Shown here piece after piece: positions 46,401 to 54,811 of a DNA stretch of 64,000 nt. The notes under the pieces are model-generated. The model made no database searches. It had not been told where the DNA came from and saw only the letters and a program-made list of their open reading frames with translations. The first letter of the stretch is position 1, and each line of letters opens with the position of its first letter. Source of the DNA: Bacteroidetes bacterium UBA2475 (GTDB lineage: Bacteria > Bacteroidota > Bacteroidia > B-17B0 > Aurantibacillaceae); NCBI GenBank assembly GCA_002342065.1, contig DDPF01000013.1, positions 124,001-188,000 of the forward strand, written 5' to 3'. Position numbers and translations under genes: made by a program.

Positions 46401-48445
46401 TGCCTACCGGGAATATGAATATTACCAGAGTAACATGAATTAGCAATTACAAAAGGATATTTACCTGTATTATTATAAACCTCAGGATCATCAATAGCCT
46501 GATCAAATCCCTGCTCAGAACCATGACCGAAAAAATTTATCAGCGCTGTACCGTTACTTATTATTCCTTTTATACTATCACTTATTGCAGTTTGAATTGG
46601 AGCTGTAGTGTTTTTTTTGAAAGTAAACACCTCCCCGCCAAAAAGTGTGTCCTTAATTATTTGCTCATAGCTTGCCATGTAAGATGATAGTAGATTGGCA
46701 AGATTGGTTTCATCGCCACCAACAAAATGTAAAACACGTTTTTTCCAATCGGCCGGTGCAGTGCTTTCATGTTGCTGCACTTTTGCCAGGTAAACATTTA
46801 CATCTGTATTTGATAAAGCGGCGATCCTGCCAATTGGAATTTCAGGAGCGAATATATTTGTGTTGGTTGGCGTTAAAACAGAAGTTAATAGGTTGTCGCA
46901 GCTTGGTATGCCCATTGTTGGCACCAGATTCAATGATTGTGAGCTTGCGCCAAGCGCATCGCAACCAACACCTTTCCCTATTAGAAAAACATATTTTGGT
47001 ACAGAGGTTAAACTATCTTTTAAAAATTTACAAAAATTCTTTATAGCTAAAGGATGTTTATTGATGCCGTAGCAAAATTGTTCGTATAGTTCGCTAACAT
47101 CGGCTGAAATAACATTGTATGAGCCACCTGCAATTGTTTGGCGGTAATTTTTGTAGGACATTGCACCTGACTGCAAACTTTTATGATAAATAATTACAAA
47201 TGGATTACCTGAAGGTGAATTTTTATAATTGGTAAATGTACCTGTTTGGTTTACCGGTATTAAAGCCGGAACAGAAATAGTTTGAGACTCTGCCGCCATG
47301 ATACATAATTTGCGCCCAGTACCGTTTGGTATTACAGCCCTTACCTGTGGTGTGAGCGTAAGTTTTGTAGTTATCTTTTTATTATTAGTAATATCATACA
47401 ATAAAACGCTTGAAGAAGTCGCCAGATTAAAATTAGAGAAATTAAAGAATGTCTTAGGAAATGATGCGTGGTTATCTACAAATAATTTGTAAAACGATTT
47501 ATTATCAAGATCGGGGATCTGTGGATGAAAAAAGTTGATGTAATGCAACATGGTATTGTTACTTATGGACGCCAATGATGGCACAGCAACTGACTGCAAG
47601 GAAATATTGGTTGTGTTATTTGTATTTTGCGTATTTAAAGTATAGGTACGCCTCACCGGTAAATAGCCGGTAAAAACGGTATCAGCTAATTGTACGCTGG
47701 CATTATTTTGATCGGTATAAAATGTTCTTACCTGGTGGTCTTTATAAAAAGTAAGATCAACGCTTAAACCTGAAAAATTTATAGAGACAAAAGCCGGCAA
47801 GCTGCCAACCGTATAGGTATTTAAATTTGAGAATGTAGTAGTAACTGTATTTCCTTTTACAAACGAAAGGCCTTTACCTTCGGCTTGTGTATAACATGGG
47901 TTGCTGGCCCCGGAGTTATATTCCGCCACCGGATTGTAAACCGAATTGCCTGTTAATATTTTTTCGGAATAAAAATAATTACCGGTAGGGTAAAGTGCCG
48001 CCGTCGTATCACTTTCAAGAATGTAGCGTTTATTATTGGTTAAATTATTTACAGTAATAAAAGCATAAAGCGTATCATTAAAAATGGGAGCATAAGGGTT
48101 GGGAAGATAATTGATACCGGTGTAAAGCAGCGAATCCACATCGCCCATAGCCGGACTGGCATAGAACTCAACATAATCGCCAATATTTATTTGGTTATCA
48201 CTTTCGCCATTAATAAAAAGATGTTTTTCTTTTCCTTTAATAAATAGCTGAAGATTTTTTGGATTTAAAGTACTTAAATTAAAGCGGGTAGAAAGTGTAA
48301 GGGAATCGATTCTGTAAATACCTTCTTTAACAATTGGGAATTTAAAATACTGCTGAGAAAAGTTTATCCACTCATTACCATAACTCTGGGCTTTAATGGT
48401 AAATGCAACAAAACAGAATATGCTTATTGCGAGTAGTTTTCTCAC
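43427..48445 (-). CDS. PorU-like type IX secretion C25 peptidase (sortase), long PorU2-like form
   Basis: This 1672-residue protein has a signal peptide (1-20). A gingipain-type C25 domain (about 400-780) has catalytic pair H641 (FFGHGSEQGFD) and C671 (IANSCYSGN). Ig-like modules follow, then a C-terminal FlgD-like domain (NYPNPFSTSTKF, ITGKIVREI, YAWDGKDDYGDKLGNGVYLYKI). PorU removes type IX sorting domains and attaches cargo to anionic lipopolysaccharide at the cell surface. The length exceeds classical PorU (about 1,100-1,300) and fits the form annotated as putative PorU2. Start is a GTG overlapping the stop of the PorV-family gene (GTGA). It is the last gene of the operon. Confidence 0.88.
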   Translation of the reverse strand: MRKLLAISIFCFVAFTIKAQSYGNEWINFSQQYFKFPIVKEGIYRIDSLTLSTRFNLSTLNPKNLQLFIKGKEKHLFINGESDNQINIGDYVEFYASPAMGDVDSLLYTGINYLPNPYAPIFNDTLYAFITVNNLTNNKRYILESDTTAALYPTGNYFYSEKILTGNSVYNPVAEYNSGASNPCYTQAEGKGLSFVKGNTVTTTFSNLNTYTVGSLPAFVSINFSGLSVDLTFYKDHQVRTFYTDQNNASVQLADTVFTGYLPVRRTYTLNTQNTNNTTNISLQSVAVPSLASISNNTMLHYINFFHPQIPDLDNKSFYKLFVDNHASFPKTFFNFSNFNLATSSSVLLYDITNNKKITTKLTLTPQVRAVIPNGTGRKLCIMAAESQTISVPALIPVNQTGTFTNYKNSPSGNPFVIIYHKSLQSGAMSYKNYRQTIAGGSYNVISADVSELYEQFCYGINKHPLAIKNFCKFLKDSLTSVPKYVFLIGKGVGCDALGASSQSLNLVPTMGIPSCDNLLTSVLTPTNTNIFAPEIPIGRIAALSNTDVNVYLAKVQQHESTAPADWKKRVLHFVGGDETNLANLLSSYMASYEQIIKDTLFGGEVFTFKKNTTAPIQTAISDSIKGIISNGTALINFFGHGSEQGFDQAIDDPEVYNNTGKYPFVIANSCYSGNIHIPGRQSVSEKFVFSNQKGSIGFLAATSLGFVHALNTYNNWFYNALSKTHYNKGIGDIIKEAAINNALSFDKITQFTSSDMTLHGDPSLKISVGALPDYQIKNSDVVFNTKKYTDSLGLVIKMKNLGKAVNDSIFVKVERFFPNGDSSTIFKRKLAPFFKDSLVFFTQIDFNRGIGLNKFKVKLDEFNEIGESIETNNSTLGTVDIFIPGGDVVPVYPYKYAIVPKTSTITLKASTTDPFAPTATYRFQLDTCDKFLSPIQSTLMTSSGGVLEWNVNLPFADSTVYFWRVSRDSTMPTTPFIWRESSFQTIGTKRGWAQAHFHQFKNDNYQFVNYKKTIRQFVFENTKQSIACRNGIQPAIFPTNINFFFNNITLSSWGCAPDGWNFAVFDSISGQPDDVISVNWPAAGPGTYSNCVCVPNQVLRVYSFGAANYCGFGNWKTSMENFLNTIPTNNYVLAYTMGAQNPTYAEITTYNNSLYNAFESIGAVTIRTTADTVPYILFGKKGMIAGQGHEVKGTNKQSIITLNDSIKTRWNSGYIASEIIGPSYKWNSLHWRVKSIDALAGDTTILKLVGIRNNGQIDTLHTFIQDSTDILALYNYADAAIHPYLKMVAFMKDNINTTSPQLKKWQVIYDEAPECAINPLKGFQSINDTLQEGDEVTFKFPIENIGVKNFTDSLVVTYWIEDNSRNQTPLPQKMKSKPFVPGQIFIDTVKINSYQFVGNNALWIYVNPVTNSKYQKEQTQFNNIGRYAFKVSKDITNPLLDVTFDGIRILNGDIVSAKPSILVTLKDENRFLALNDTGSFAVFVQAPNQSLQQRIYFAQGLQFTPASLPKNSCSITYNPTFAVDGKYMLIVQAKDRSRNNSGSQDYKIQFEINNKPTVTNVLNYPNPFSTSTKFVFTLTGSEVPEVFTIQIMTITGKIVREIQRSELGNVHIGRNITDYAWDGKDDYGDKLGNGVYLYKIVTKLNGSDIEKSGNVADKYFVKDFGKMVLMR

Positions 48446-49524
48446 TTGTTCATTTTTTTATTGATATCGATCTTTAATGAAAAAATATTTGAATATAAAG
48501 CAATAGACCTGTCGCCAATATCAGTTAAGGCATAATCTAAAGTAAAGATCTTGTACTTAACACCTACACCAAAATTGGGTTGAAAAGTAGTAATGTATTT
48601 TGTAGCATCGTCGCTTAATTGTTTTTGAATGTTACCAATACCACCTCTTAAATAAACAAAGCCTTTGTAGCCTACTTCTGTTCCTAAAGCAGGCTCCATA
48701 CTCCAAAGATCTGTTTTTACCACTGTATTTCTTTTTCCGTCAAACGTGTTTATTAAATTTAATTCTCCTAAAACAGAGATCCTGTCTTTCCAGAATGAAA
48801 AACTACGCGCAGCTCCTAAAATTAATTTTGGTGCTGTTATTTCAATCGATGATGAAGGGATCTCGTTACCGGTTTGCTGAAAAGTTGCAATGTCCTTATC
48901 ACTCAAATTGTAACTCCAGGCATTAAATGTTCCTGTAACATCTCTTGCCATTGCGGCAAATTTCCAGCTCTTGTAATTGTATTTTGCGCCGGCATCTAAT
49001 CCAAAACCCCAGGCACCACCAAACTGGCCAAGTTTACGGCGAATGATCTTAAAATTTCCGCCAACTTCAACACCTTTTAATTGAGGGATATTGCGGGCGT
49101 AACTTAATAAAGCCGCAAAATCTACCGCGTTAAAAGTGGTTATCCTGTTGTAATCAACATTGCCATTAGCATCCACAAGATCAAGTGTATTTGGAATATT
49201 ATCCACACCAAAACGTAAAATAGAAATACCTGCAACGCTGTTACTGTCAATTCTTTTTGAAACACCTATGTAATCGTATTTTGCAATGCCGGCAAAGTAC
49301 TCGGCGTGCATTAAACTAACTTCAATATCAGATTTTTGTTTTAATAATCCCGCAGGGTTCCAGTAGCCCGAATTAACACCTTCAACAGAAGTAATATTTG
49401 CATTGCCCATGCCTAAAGCGCGGGCACCTACGCCAATATTTAAGAATTCGTTACTGTACTTACGAAATTGGGCTTTTGCAGCCAGCGAAAACACTACCAA
49501 AAAGAGAATAAAAGACTTTTGCAT
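48442..49524 (-). CDS. PorV/PorQ-family outer-membrane protein
   Basis: This protein of about 360 residues starts at the ATG at 49524, where its signal peptide begins (MQKSFILFLVVFSLAAKAQ). The FadL-like barrel opens with NIGVGARALGMGNANITSVEGVNSGYWNPAGL, the family signature. PorV shuttles cargo from the type IX translocon to the PorU sortase. Its 4-base overlap with the PorU-like gene supports a matched pair. A longer TTG start at 49530 is possible but gives a poorer signal peptide. Confidence 0.88.
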   Translation of the reverse strand: MQKSFILFLVVFSLAAKAQFRKYSNEFLNIGVGARALGMGNANITSVEGVNSGYWNPAGLLKQKSDIEVSLMHAEYFAGIAKYDYIGVSKRIDSNSVAGISILRFGVDNIPNTLDLVDANGNVDYNRITTFNAVDFAALLSYARNIPQLKGVEVGGNFKIIRRKLGQFGGAWGFGLDAGAKYNYKSWKFAAMARDVTGTFNAWSYNLSDKDIATFQQTGNEIPSSSIEITAPKLILGAARSFSFWKDRISVLGELNLINTFDGKRNTVVKTDLWSMEPALGTEVGYKGFVYLRGGIGNIQKQLSDDATKYITTFQPNFGVGVKYKIFTLDYALTDIGDRSIALYSNIFSLKIDINKKMNK

Positions 49525-49565
49525 ATCCAATTACTAAAATTAAGCTAAAAAAATGAAATTCTACT

Positions 49566-50510
49566 CTATTTTAACGAAATAGTAGCTATTTTATTGTTGA
49601 ATAATGAACAAAAATAAGTGGTGAATTTGGTGGCTCCCAAATAGTTCAAATGGTAATGGTCAATGAACAATTTCCTGTTATTGCAAAAGGTTAGTGAAGA
49701 GAGGTCGTAAAAGGGAATATTGTTTCTTTTGGCAATGTTGTGAAGTTGTGAAATTATCTGATCTTTATTTTTTAGATCGACCTTACCACCGGCAAAAATA
49801 GGCGAACTTACCAGTGTAATCTGAGTTTTATTTTGTTTGCAAATAATAATAATAGAATCCAAATAAGCACGATCGCTGATATTAAAAAATGTTTGATAAG
49901 GCGTAACGTGTTTAAATACAAGACTTGGCCTTAATGACTCTTTAAAATAACCTTTGTAATATAAACTGTCTATTTGATTTGGGATATTTAACCAACCATG
50001 CAGACTGGTACTTAAATTTTTAAGGCCCGTGAAGGGAAAAGAGTAGTACGGGTTATAATAAAAATGATCTATTCGCGCATCAACTTTACTGAATTGTGCT
50101 CGCAATTCAGGTTCGGATAAATAGGGAAAATAATTATTGAATTCTTTAATTTGATCGCTTTTATATTTTAAGTAATGATAATCTACCTCGTAGATAAGAT
50201 ATTTTGGCGCTGTACTTTTTTGTAAGTAGGTTTTAAGCGCTGCAAAGGCTATTTGTGGGTTGGCACCGGCAAGACTTAAATTAAAAGAATTTAAACCGGT
50301 TAAACTATCAAACAGTTTTGTATCGTAGTGCATTTCGGCGCGAGACGAACCAAGGAAAAGTACATTAAAATCGTTCTTCTTTAAAAAAGCTGTATTGTAC
50401 TTATCGTAATAGCCTGCGGTTTGTTTAAGCAAACCTTTGTAATGTAGGTATCTTAAGCCATAGAGCAGGCCAGTGGTGATCAAAAAATATGTAATTACCT
50501 TTTTTATCAA
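49566..50510 (-). CDS. SGNH-like protein paired with an MBOAT acyltransferase
   Basis: This 314-residue protein has an N-terminal membrane anchor (about 4-19). An extracytoplasmic SGNH-type fold has block I FLGSSRAEMHYD (Ser55/Ser56) and a closing IDHYHLNYLG with D284 and H287. Such proteins finish O-acylation of exported glycans by passing the acyl group carried by the MBOAT partner, as in AlgX and DltD systems. It starts with TTG, overlapping the MBOAT stop (TTGA), which indicates translational coupling. The substrate is not evident from the sequence. Confidence 0.78.
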   Translation of the reverse strand: MIKKVITYFLITTGLLYGLRYLHYKGLLKQTAGYYDKYNTAFLKKNDFNVLFLGSSRAEMHYDTKLFDSLTGLNSFNLSLAGANPQIAFAALKTYLQKSTAPKYLIYEVDYHYLKYKSDQIKEFNNYFPYLSEPELRAQFSKVDARIDHFYYNPYYSFPFTGLKNLSTSLHGWLNIPNQIDSLYYKGYFKESLRPSLVFKHVTPYQTFFNISDRAYLDSIIIICKQNKTQITLVSSPIFAGGKVDLKNKDQIISQLHNIAKRNNIPFYDLSSLTFCNNRKLFIDHYHLNYLGATKFTTYFCSLFNNKIATISLK

Positions 50511-51913
50511 AACTGGAAATAAATAAATGTGTTAGCCGAAAAGTTCCCTAAAATAAAAATGAGGACAACAAAAGCTATGTATACCAAGGGTTTTAAAAAT
50601 GAATAGGCGTTTTTGTATTTGTTAATGATAGCATATTCTTCATTCAACTCTTTAAAGAACAAAACAAGTATAGCTATGAACATGATTAAAAAATAAAGCC
50701 TGTCCTGGTAATTCAATAATGTTGTTATCGAAAAACCCCGTGCGTCTGCTGAAAAAATACTTTTATAGATATATTTTAGATCCGTAACATTATTTGCCCT
50801 GAAGGCAATTAGTGTTAGGGTGTGGAGGCTCAATAAATAAAGTCTTCCTACGAACGGTTGTAATTTTGTAGTTGGAAATTTTTTCATGAGCAAGATCTCT
50901 AAAATATAGAAGAGTCCGTGTAAAGTACCCCAAATGACAAAGGTTAAATTAGCACCATGCCAAAATCCACTTATGACGAACACTAAAAATATATTCAATA
51001 ACCAGCGGTTATAGTTTGCGCGACTGCCACCCAAACCTATGTATAAATAATCTCTGAACCAGGTGGTAATGCTAATATGGTTGCGCTTCCAGAATTCGTG
51101 TAATGACTTTGAGAACAAGGGCCTGCGCCAGTTCAATGTTAAATTAATATTGAACAACTTGGCTACACCTGTCGCAATATCACTATAGCCGCTAAAATCG
51201 CAATACACCTGTATCACAAATAGAAAGCCAGCAAGCAATAATTCAAAACCGCTAAACTTGGTTACATCATTAAAAACGGGGGTGACTATCAGATTTAAAT
51301 TATCGGCTATTAACAGTTTTTTAAAATAACCCCAAATAACCAATGTTGCAAACGACTGCCAGTTTATATTCTTAAAATAAGTGATGATCTTAAACTGCGG
51401 CATAAGATCATTATACCGAACAATTGGTCCGGCCACCATGTGCGGAAAAAAAGAAACGAATAATAAAAAGTCTGAGAATTTATCATCAGCCCTGTATTTT
51501 CCTCTGTAAACATCAATGGTGTAGCTGAGTGATTGAAAAGTATAAAAAGAAAGTCCGGCAGGAATAATGAAGTTATTTAGGATATTAGAATTTAGATCTA
51601 AGATCTCTATAGATGAATTATAAAAGAAAACCAAATATTTAAAAACAAATAATACGCCCATGTTACTGGCAAGACTTAAAACCAAAAACAATTTCTTTCT
51701 TTTTTTGTTATCTGTTGAAGTGATCTTTCTCGCCAAAAGATAATCTACGGCTGAAGTACCGATGAGTAGTAACAAGAACCAGGGATTGTAACTATAATAA
51801 AAATAATAAGAAGCCAGTAATAAAAAGTAATTGCGGAATTTTGGCGGCGTTATCCAATAAAGAATAAAAACTATGGGTAAAAAAACTGTAAATATGAGTG
51901 AGTTAAATAACAA
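50507..51913 (-). CDS. MBOAT-family O-acyltransferase (AlgI/DltB/PatA type)
   Basis: This 468-residue protein has about ten membrane spans. It begins MLFNSLIFTVFLPIVFILYW, with VYCDFSGYSDIATGVAKLF and the conserved histidine in SGFWHGANLTFVIWGTLHGLFY (H319, with H332 nearby). It carries an acyl group across the inner membrane for transfer to an extracytoplasmic polymer. The start is a TTG just 1 base after the arfB stop. It is coupled to the SGNH-like gene and lies upstream of the PorV/PorU pair. Confidence 0.9.
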   Translation of the reverse strand: MLFNSLIFTVFLPIVFILYWITPPKFRNYFLLLASYYFYYSYNPWFLLLLIGTSAVDYLLARKITSTDNKKRKKLFLVLSLASNMGVLFVFKYLVFFYNSSIEILDLNSNILNNFIIPAGLSFYTFQSLSYTIDVYRGKYRADDKFSDFLLFVSFFPHMVAGPIVRYNDLMPQFKIITYFKNINWQSFATLVIWGYFKKLLIADNLNLIVTPVFNDVTKFSGFELLLAGFLFVIQVYCDFSGYSDIATGVAKLFNINLTLNWRRPLFSKSLHEFWKRNHISITTWFRDYLYIGLGGSRANYNRWLLNIFLVFVISGFWHGANLTFVIWGTLHGLFYILEILLMKKFPTTKLQPFVGRLYLLSLHTLTLIAFRANNVTDLKYIYKSIFSADARGFSITTLLNYQDRLYFLIMFIAILVLFFKELNEEYAIINKYKNAYSFLKPLVYIAFVVLIFILGNFSANTFIYFQF

Positions 51914-51914
51914 A

Positions 51915-52325
51915 TCAGATTATCCTTTTCCTTAATTGTTTTTGTTCACTTTTATGTTTTTTGCTTTCAATTTTTCTTCTGATAGACCCTTTACTTGGTT
52001 TTGTTGCCAGTCGTTTTTTAACCGGTTTTAAAAGTTTATTGAGGAGAATGATGAGTTTTTTTGAAGCAATTTCTTTATTCCCTAGCTGCGAACGGTCTGT
52101 ATTGCCGATCAATTTTATCAAAGTCCCCTCAATAAAGTCGGGATACTTTTTAAAGAGGGTCTTTTTTTGTTCGGGTTTTAAAGCAGCAGAAGTTTGTACG
52201 TTAAACTCAAGTTCCACTTTGGTCTCAACCTTATTAACGTTCTGGCCTCCTTTGCCGCCGGAGCGGGAAGTTTTAAAGCTAATTTCCTTTGTAAGTATAG
52301 TATTTACCTGTTCTTCAGTTAACAT
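51915..52325 (-). CDS. arfB: Peptidyl-tRNA hydrolase ArfB (ribosome rescue)
   Basis: This 136-residue protein starts at the ATG at 52325 (MLTEEQVNTILTKEISFKTS), preferred over a TTG-like upstream extension. It has the catalytic GGQ (26-28) in SRSGGKGGQNVNKVETKVEL and a basic C-terminal tail (KKHKSEQKQLRKR) that enters the empty mRNA channel. It releases nascent chains from ribosomes stalled without a stop codon. It is the first gene of the operon that continues into the acyltransferase genes, an unrelated function. Confidence 0.9.
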   Translation of the reverse strand: MLTEEQVNTILTKEISFKTSRSGGKGGQNVNKVETKVELEFNVQTSAALKPEQKKTLFKKYPDFIEGTLIKLIGNTDRSQLGNKEIASKKLIILLNKLLKPVKKRLATKPSKGSIRRKIESKKHKSEQKQLRKRII

Positions 52326-52439
52326 GATGGTTTTGATAACAATTTGAAAGTACAAAAAAAAATTGAGTGAATAATTTTAATTTTATAAACATGATGCTCA
52401 GAACAATGTTATTGATTTAAGATATATGATTTAGGACGA

Positions 52440-53744
52440 ATGATAAAAAATATGATCAATAAATGTGTTCTGTCTTGCGTCTTGTGTCTTGCGTCTTTTA
52501 TCTTTTTAGCGCAAACTCCGGTGCAGCGCTGTAAATACCGGTTTGATAATTACCTAAATTTTAAAGGTTCGTTAAACCACCGTATCGAATTTCAGAAAGA
52601 AGTTATTTTTATTTTAGATGCAAAAGGCGAAAAGATCTTTGCTTTTAATGAGAATGAAATTGATTTAGTGGCAAAATATTTGATCAATAATCCATTTGCC
52701 AAGCAGGAAAAATTCTTAAAATTTAAAGGCTTAAAAAGATTCTCTGCCACGCAAAGAGATAGCATCTCTAAAAAGATAGTTGATAAAAGAAATATTGCCA
52801 AGAAGGATAATAGTCTGCCACTTAGCGGTTACCGCATTGCCATTGATCCAGGGCATACCGGCACTAATTTAACTGACGCACAAATAGAGCAGAAGTTCTT
52901 GTATTTTGTAAAAGATTCTATCAATCATCCCAATGATACTATTAAATTATTTGAAAGTGAATTAACCTTTAATACAGCGCAATTAGTACAAAAAATGCTT
53001 GAGGAGCAGGGGGCAAAGGTTTTAATAACCCGTTCACAAAGTAATTTTAATTCGTTTAACCTTACTTACACACAATGGCTCTTTAAACATAAAACAAGAA
53101 CCCTTGATAGTTTATTTTCTCATAAAGTTTTACCAAAGGCCAAGTACACAAAGCTTTCTAATATGAGCGACAGAGATCTTTTCTGGGAGTTTTTCAGGGA
53201 TTTTGATCTTAATAACCGTGCAAGGTTAATGAATGAATTTGAACCACACGCCAGTTTGATCATTCATTACAATGTAGATGAAAAGAATGAGCCCTGGAAA
53301 CAAACCACGAAACGTAATTTTACCATGGCCTTTATTGGCGGGGCTTTTACCAGCGATAATTTAGATAAGCCGGAAAATATGACACATTTTTTGCGATTGT
53401 TATTGACTGATGAATTGAACCAATCAGAAAAACTCGCCTCATTATCTGTAACTAATTTTAGCAAGAACCTTAGTATTCCGGTTGCAACGCAGTTTGATGC
53501 TACTTATTTAAAAGATAATTGTTTGTTTACCAAAAGTCCGGGTGTATTTTCGAGGAACTTAAATTTGTGTCGTTTAATTAACTCGCCGCTAGTTTATGGT
53601 GAGAGTCTGTACCAGGATTGTGAAAAGGAATGTGAAGAGTTAATGAAGAAGGAAAGCAATTATAAAGGCATTAAAACAAACGAGCGGGTATTGAAAGTCG
53701 CAAAAAGTTATTACGAGGCCGTTTTGAAGTTTTTAAAAAACTAG
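52440..53744 (+). CDS. N-acetylmuramoyl-L-alanine amidase (Amidase_3 type)
   Basis: This 434-residue protein has a signal peptide (about 1-25, ending FLAQ). A zinc amidase domain follows (about 128-425): IAIDPGHTG (H139 ligand), an acidic ligand in FESELTFNTAQLV, and ASLIIHYNVD (second His). The LNNRARLMNEFEPHA segment is typical. It cuts the amide bond between muramic acid and the stem peptide, for cell separation or wall turnover. Long inserts distinguish it from short AmiC-type enzymes. The response-regulator gene starts 16 bases after it. Confidence 0.82.
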   Translation: MIKNMINKCVLSCVLCLASFIFLAQTPVQRCKYRFDNYLNFKGSLNHRIEFQKEVIFILDAKGEKIFAFNENEIDLVAKYLINNPFAKQEKFLKFKGLKRFSATQRDSISKKIVDKRNIAKKDNSLPLSGYRIAIDPGHTGTNLTDAQIEQKFLYFVKDSINHPNDTIKLFESELTFNTAQLVQKMLEEQGAKVLITRSQSNFNSFNLTYTQWLFKHKTRTLDSLFSHKVLPKAKYTKLSNMSDRDLFWEFFRDFDLNNRARLMNEFEPHASLIIHYNVDEKNEPWKQTTKRNFTMAFIGGAFTSDNLDKPENMTHFLRLLLTDELNQSEKLASLSVTNFSKNLSIPVATQFDATYLKDNCLFTKSPGVFSRNLNLCRLINSPLVYGESLYQDCEKECEELMKKESNYKGIKTNERVLKVAKSYYEAVLKFLKN

Positions 53745-53760
53745 TATATTAGGGTCATCA

Positions 53761-54399
53761 ATGGCAGGCAAAGTAAAAATATATTTAGTAGACGATCATC
53801 AAATGCTGATAGATGGTTTAAAAGCAATTATCTCTAGCGAAAAAGATTTTGAGATAGTTGGCGAATGTACTTTGCCATTATTGGCTTTTGAACAAATTCA
53901 GTTATTAAAACCTGATATTGTTTTAACGGATATTAATATGCCCGAACTAAGCGGCATTGAATTAGTGCGTAAATTAAAACCGCGTGTTAGTAATACAAAA
54001 TTTATTGCGTTAAGTATGTTTGGTGAGCGCAGCTATATTAAAGATATGCTGCAGGCAGGCGTTAGCGGTTATATTTTAAAGAACACAGGCCGCGAAGAGT
54101 TAGTGAAGGCTATTAATTTGGTAATGCAGGGCCACGAATTTTTTAGTGAAGAAGTAGAGCAGGTAATAGAATCTAATCCTGTAAATGACGAAAAAATAAA
54201 CACCATTAATTTAACCGAACGCGAAATAGATATTATTGAGTGTATTGCCAAAGAAATGACCAATGCGCAAATTGCCGAAGCACTTTTTATAAGCGAGCGC
54301 ACTGTTGAGACCCACCGTAAAAATATCTTTAGAAAAACCGGTATTAAAGGCGTAATAGGCCTTGTAAAGTTTGCGCTGGATAAGGGGTTTATAACGTAA
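53761..54399 (+). CDS. NarL/LuxR-type response regulator
   Basis: This 212-residue protein has a receiver (1-120) with YLVDDH and phospho-acceptor D57 (LTDINMP). A linker and a LuxR-type helix-turn-helix (about 145-212, LTEREIDIIECIAKEMTNAQIAEALFISERTVETH) complete it. It binds DNA on phosphorylation. No histidine kinase gene is next to it; the 16-base spacing to the upstream amidase suggests shared transcription and a possible cell-wall link. Confidence 0.92.
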   Translation: MAGKVKIYLVDDHQMLIDGLKAIISSEKDFEIVGECTLPLLAFEQIQLLKPDIVLTDINMPELSGIELVRKLKPRVSNTKFIALSMFGERSYIKDMLQAGVSGYILKNTGREELVKAINLVMQGHEFFSEEVEQVIESNPVNDEKINTINLTEREIDIIECIAKEMTNAQIAEALFISERTVETHRKNIFRKTGIKGVIGLVKFALDKGFIT

Positions 54400-54452
54400 A
54401 TTGTTTCGATTGACTCCTTTTTTTAGTATCTTTAATTTTAAGATTATAACTA

Positions 54453-54806
54453 ATGAATTTTAGATTTAAAATCTTTCAGATAATTATTTTTATCTTTTTT
54501 CTCATCTCATGTGGAAAGAAAGTAACTTATAGTGGGACTGTTTATTCTCGCAATCATATACCTATGCCAAATACTACTATAACGTTTGCTTTTGGACATG
54601 GGGGTAAAGACCAAACAGATACATATTATAAAATGCAAACAGACGCAAATGGTTCCTTTGTTTTTAATAGAAGACTTCGTCGTAATCAGTTTTTGGGTAC
54701 AATAAGTATTAATTGTGATAGTGGAAGTTATGGTAAGCGGTATGATTGTTATAATTGCGGGGGTGGTTTTGGAAGCAAAACAGATATGGAAATTATTTTA
54801 CTGTAA
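54453..54806 (+). CDS. Small lipoprotein with carboxypeptidase-regulatory-like fold
   Basis: This 117-residue protein has the lipoprotein signal FLISC (acylated Cys about 20). VTYSGTVYSRNHIPMPNTTITFAFG is the opening of a carboxypeptidase-regulatory-like (transthyretin-type) beta-sandwich. A Tyr/Gly/Cys-rich end (YDCYNCGGGFG) follows. It is probably a surface or periplasmic accessory protein. Its stop is 5 bases from that of the convergent queE. Confidence 0.6.
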   Translation: MNFRFKIFQIIIFIFFLISCGKKVTYSGTVYSRNHIPMPNTTITFAFGHGGKDQTDTYYKMQTDANGSFVFNRRLRRNQFLGTISINCDSGSYGKRYDCYNCGGGFGSKTDMEIILL

Positions 54807-54811
54807 TTTTT

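Noticed and set aside
46672..47046. Antisense open frames within the PorU-like gene
   Set aside because: They lie inside a long gene with a continuous protein-family signal; the reverse frames are low-complexity shadows.
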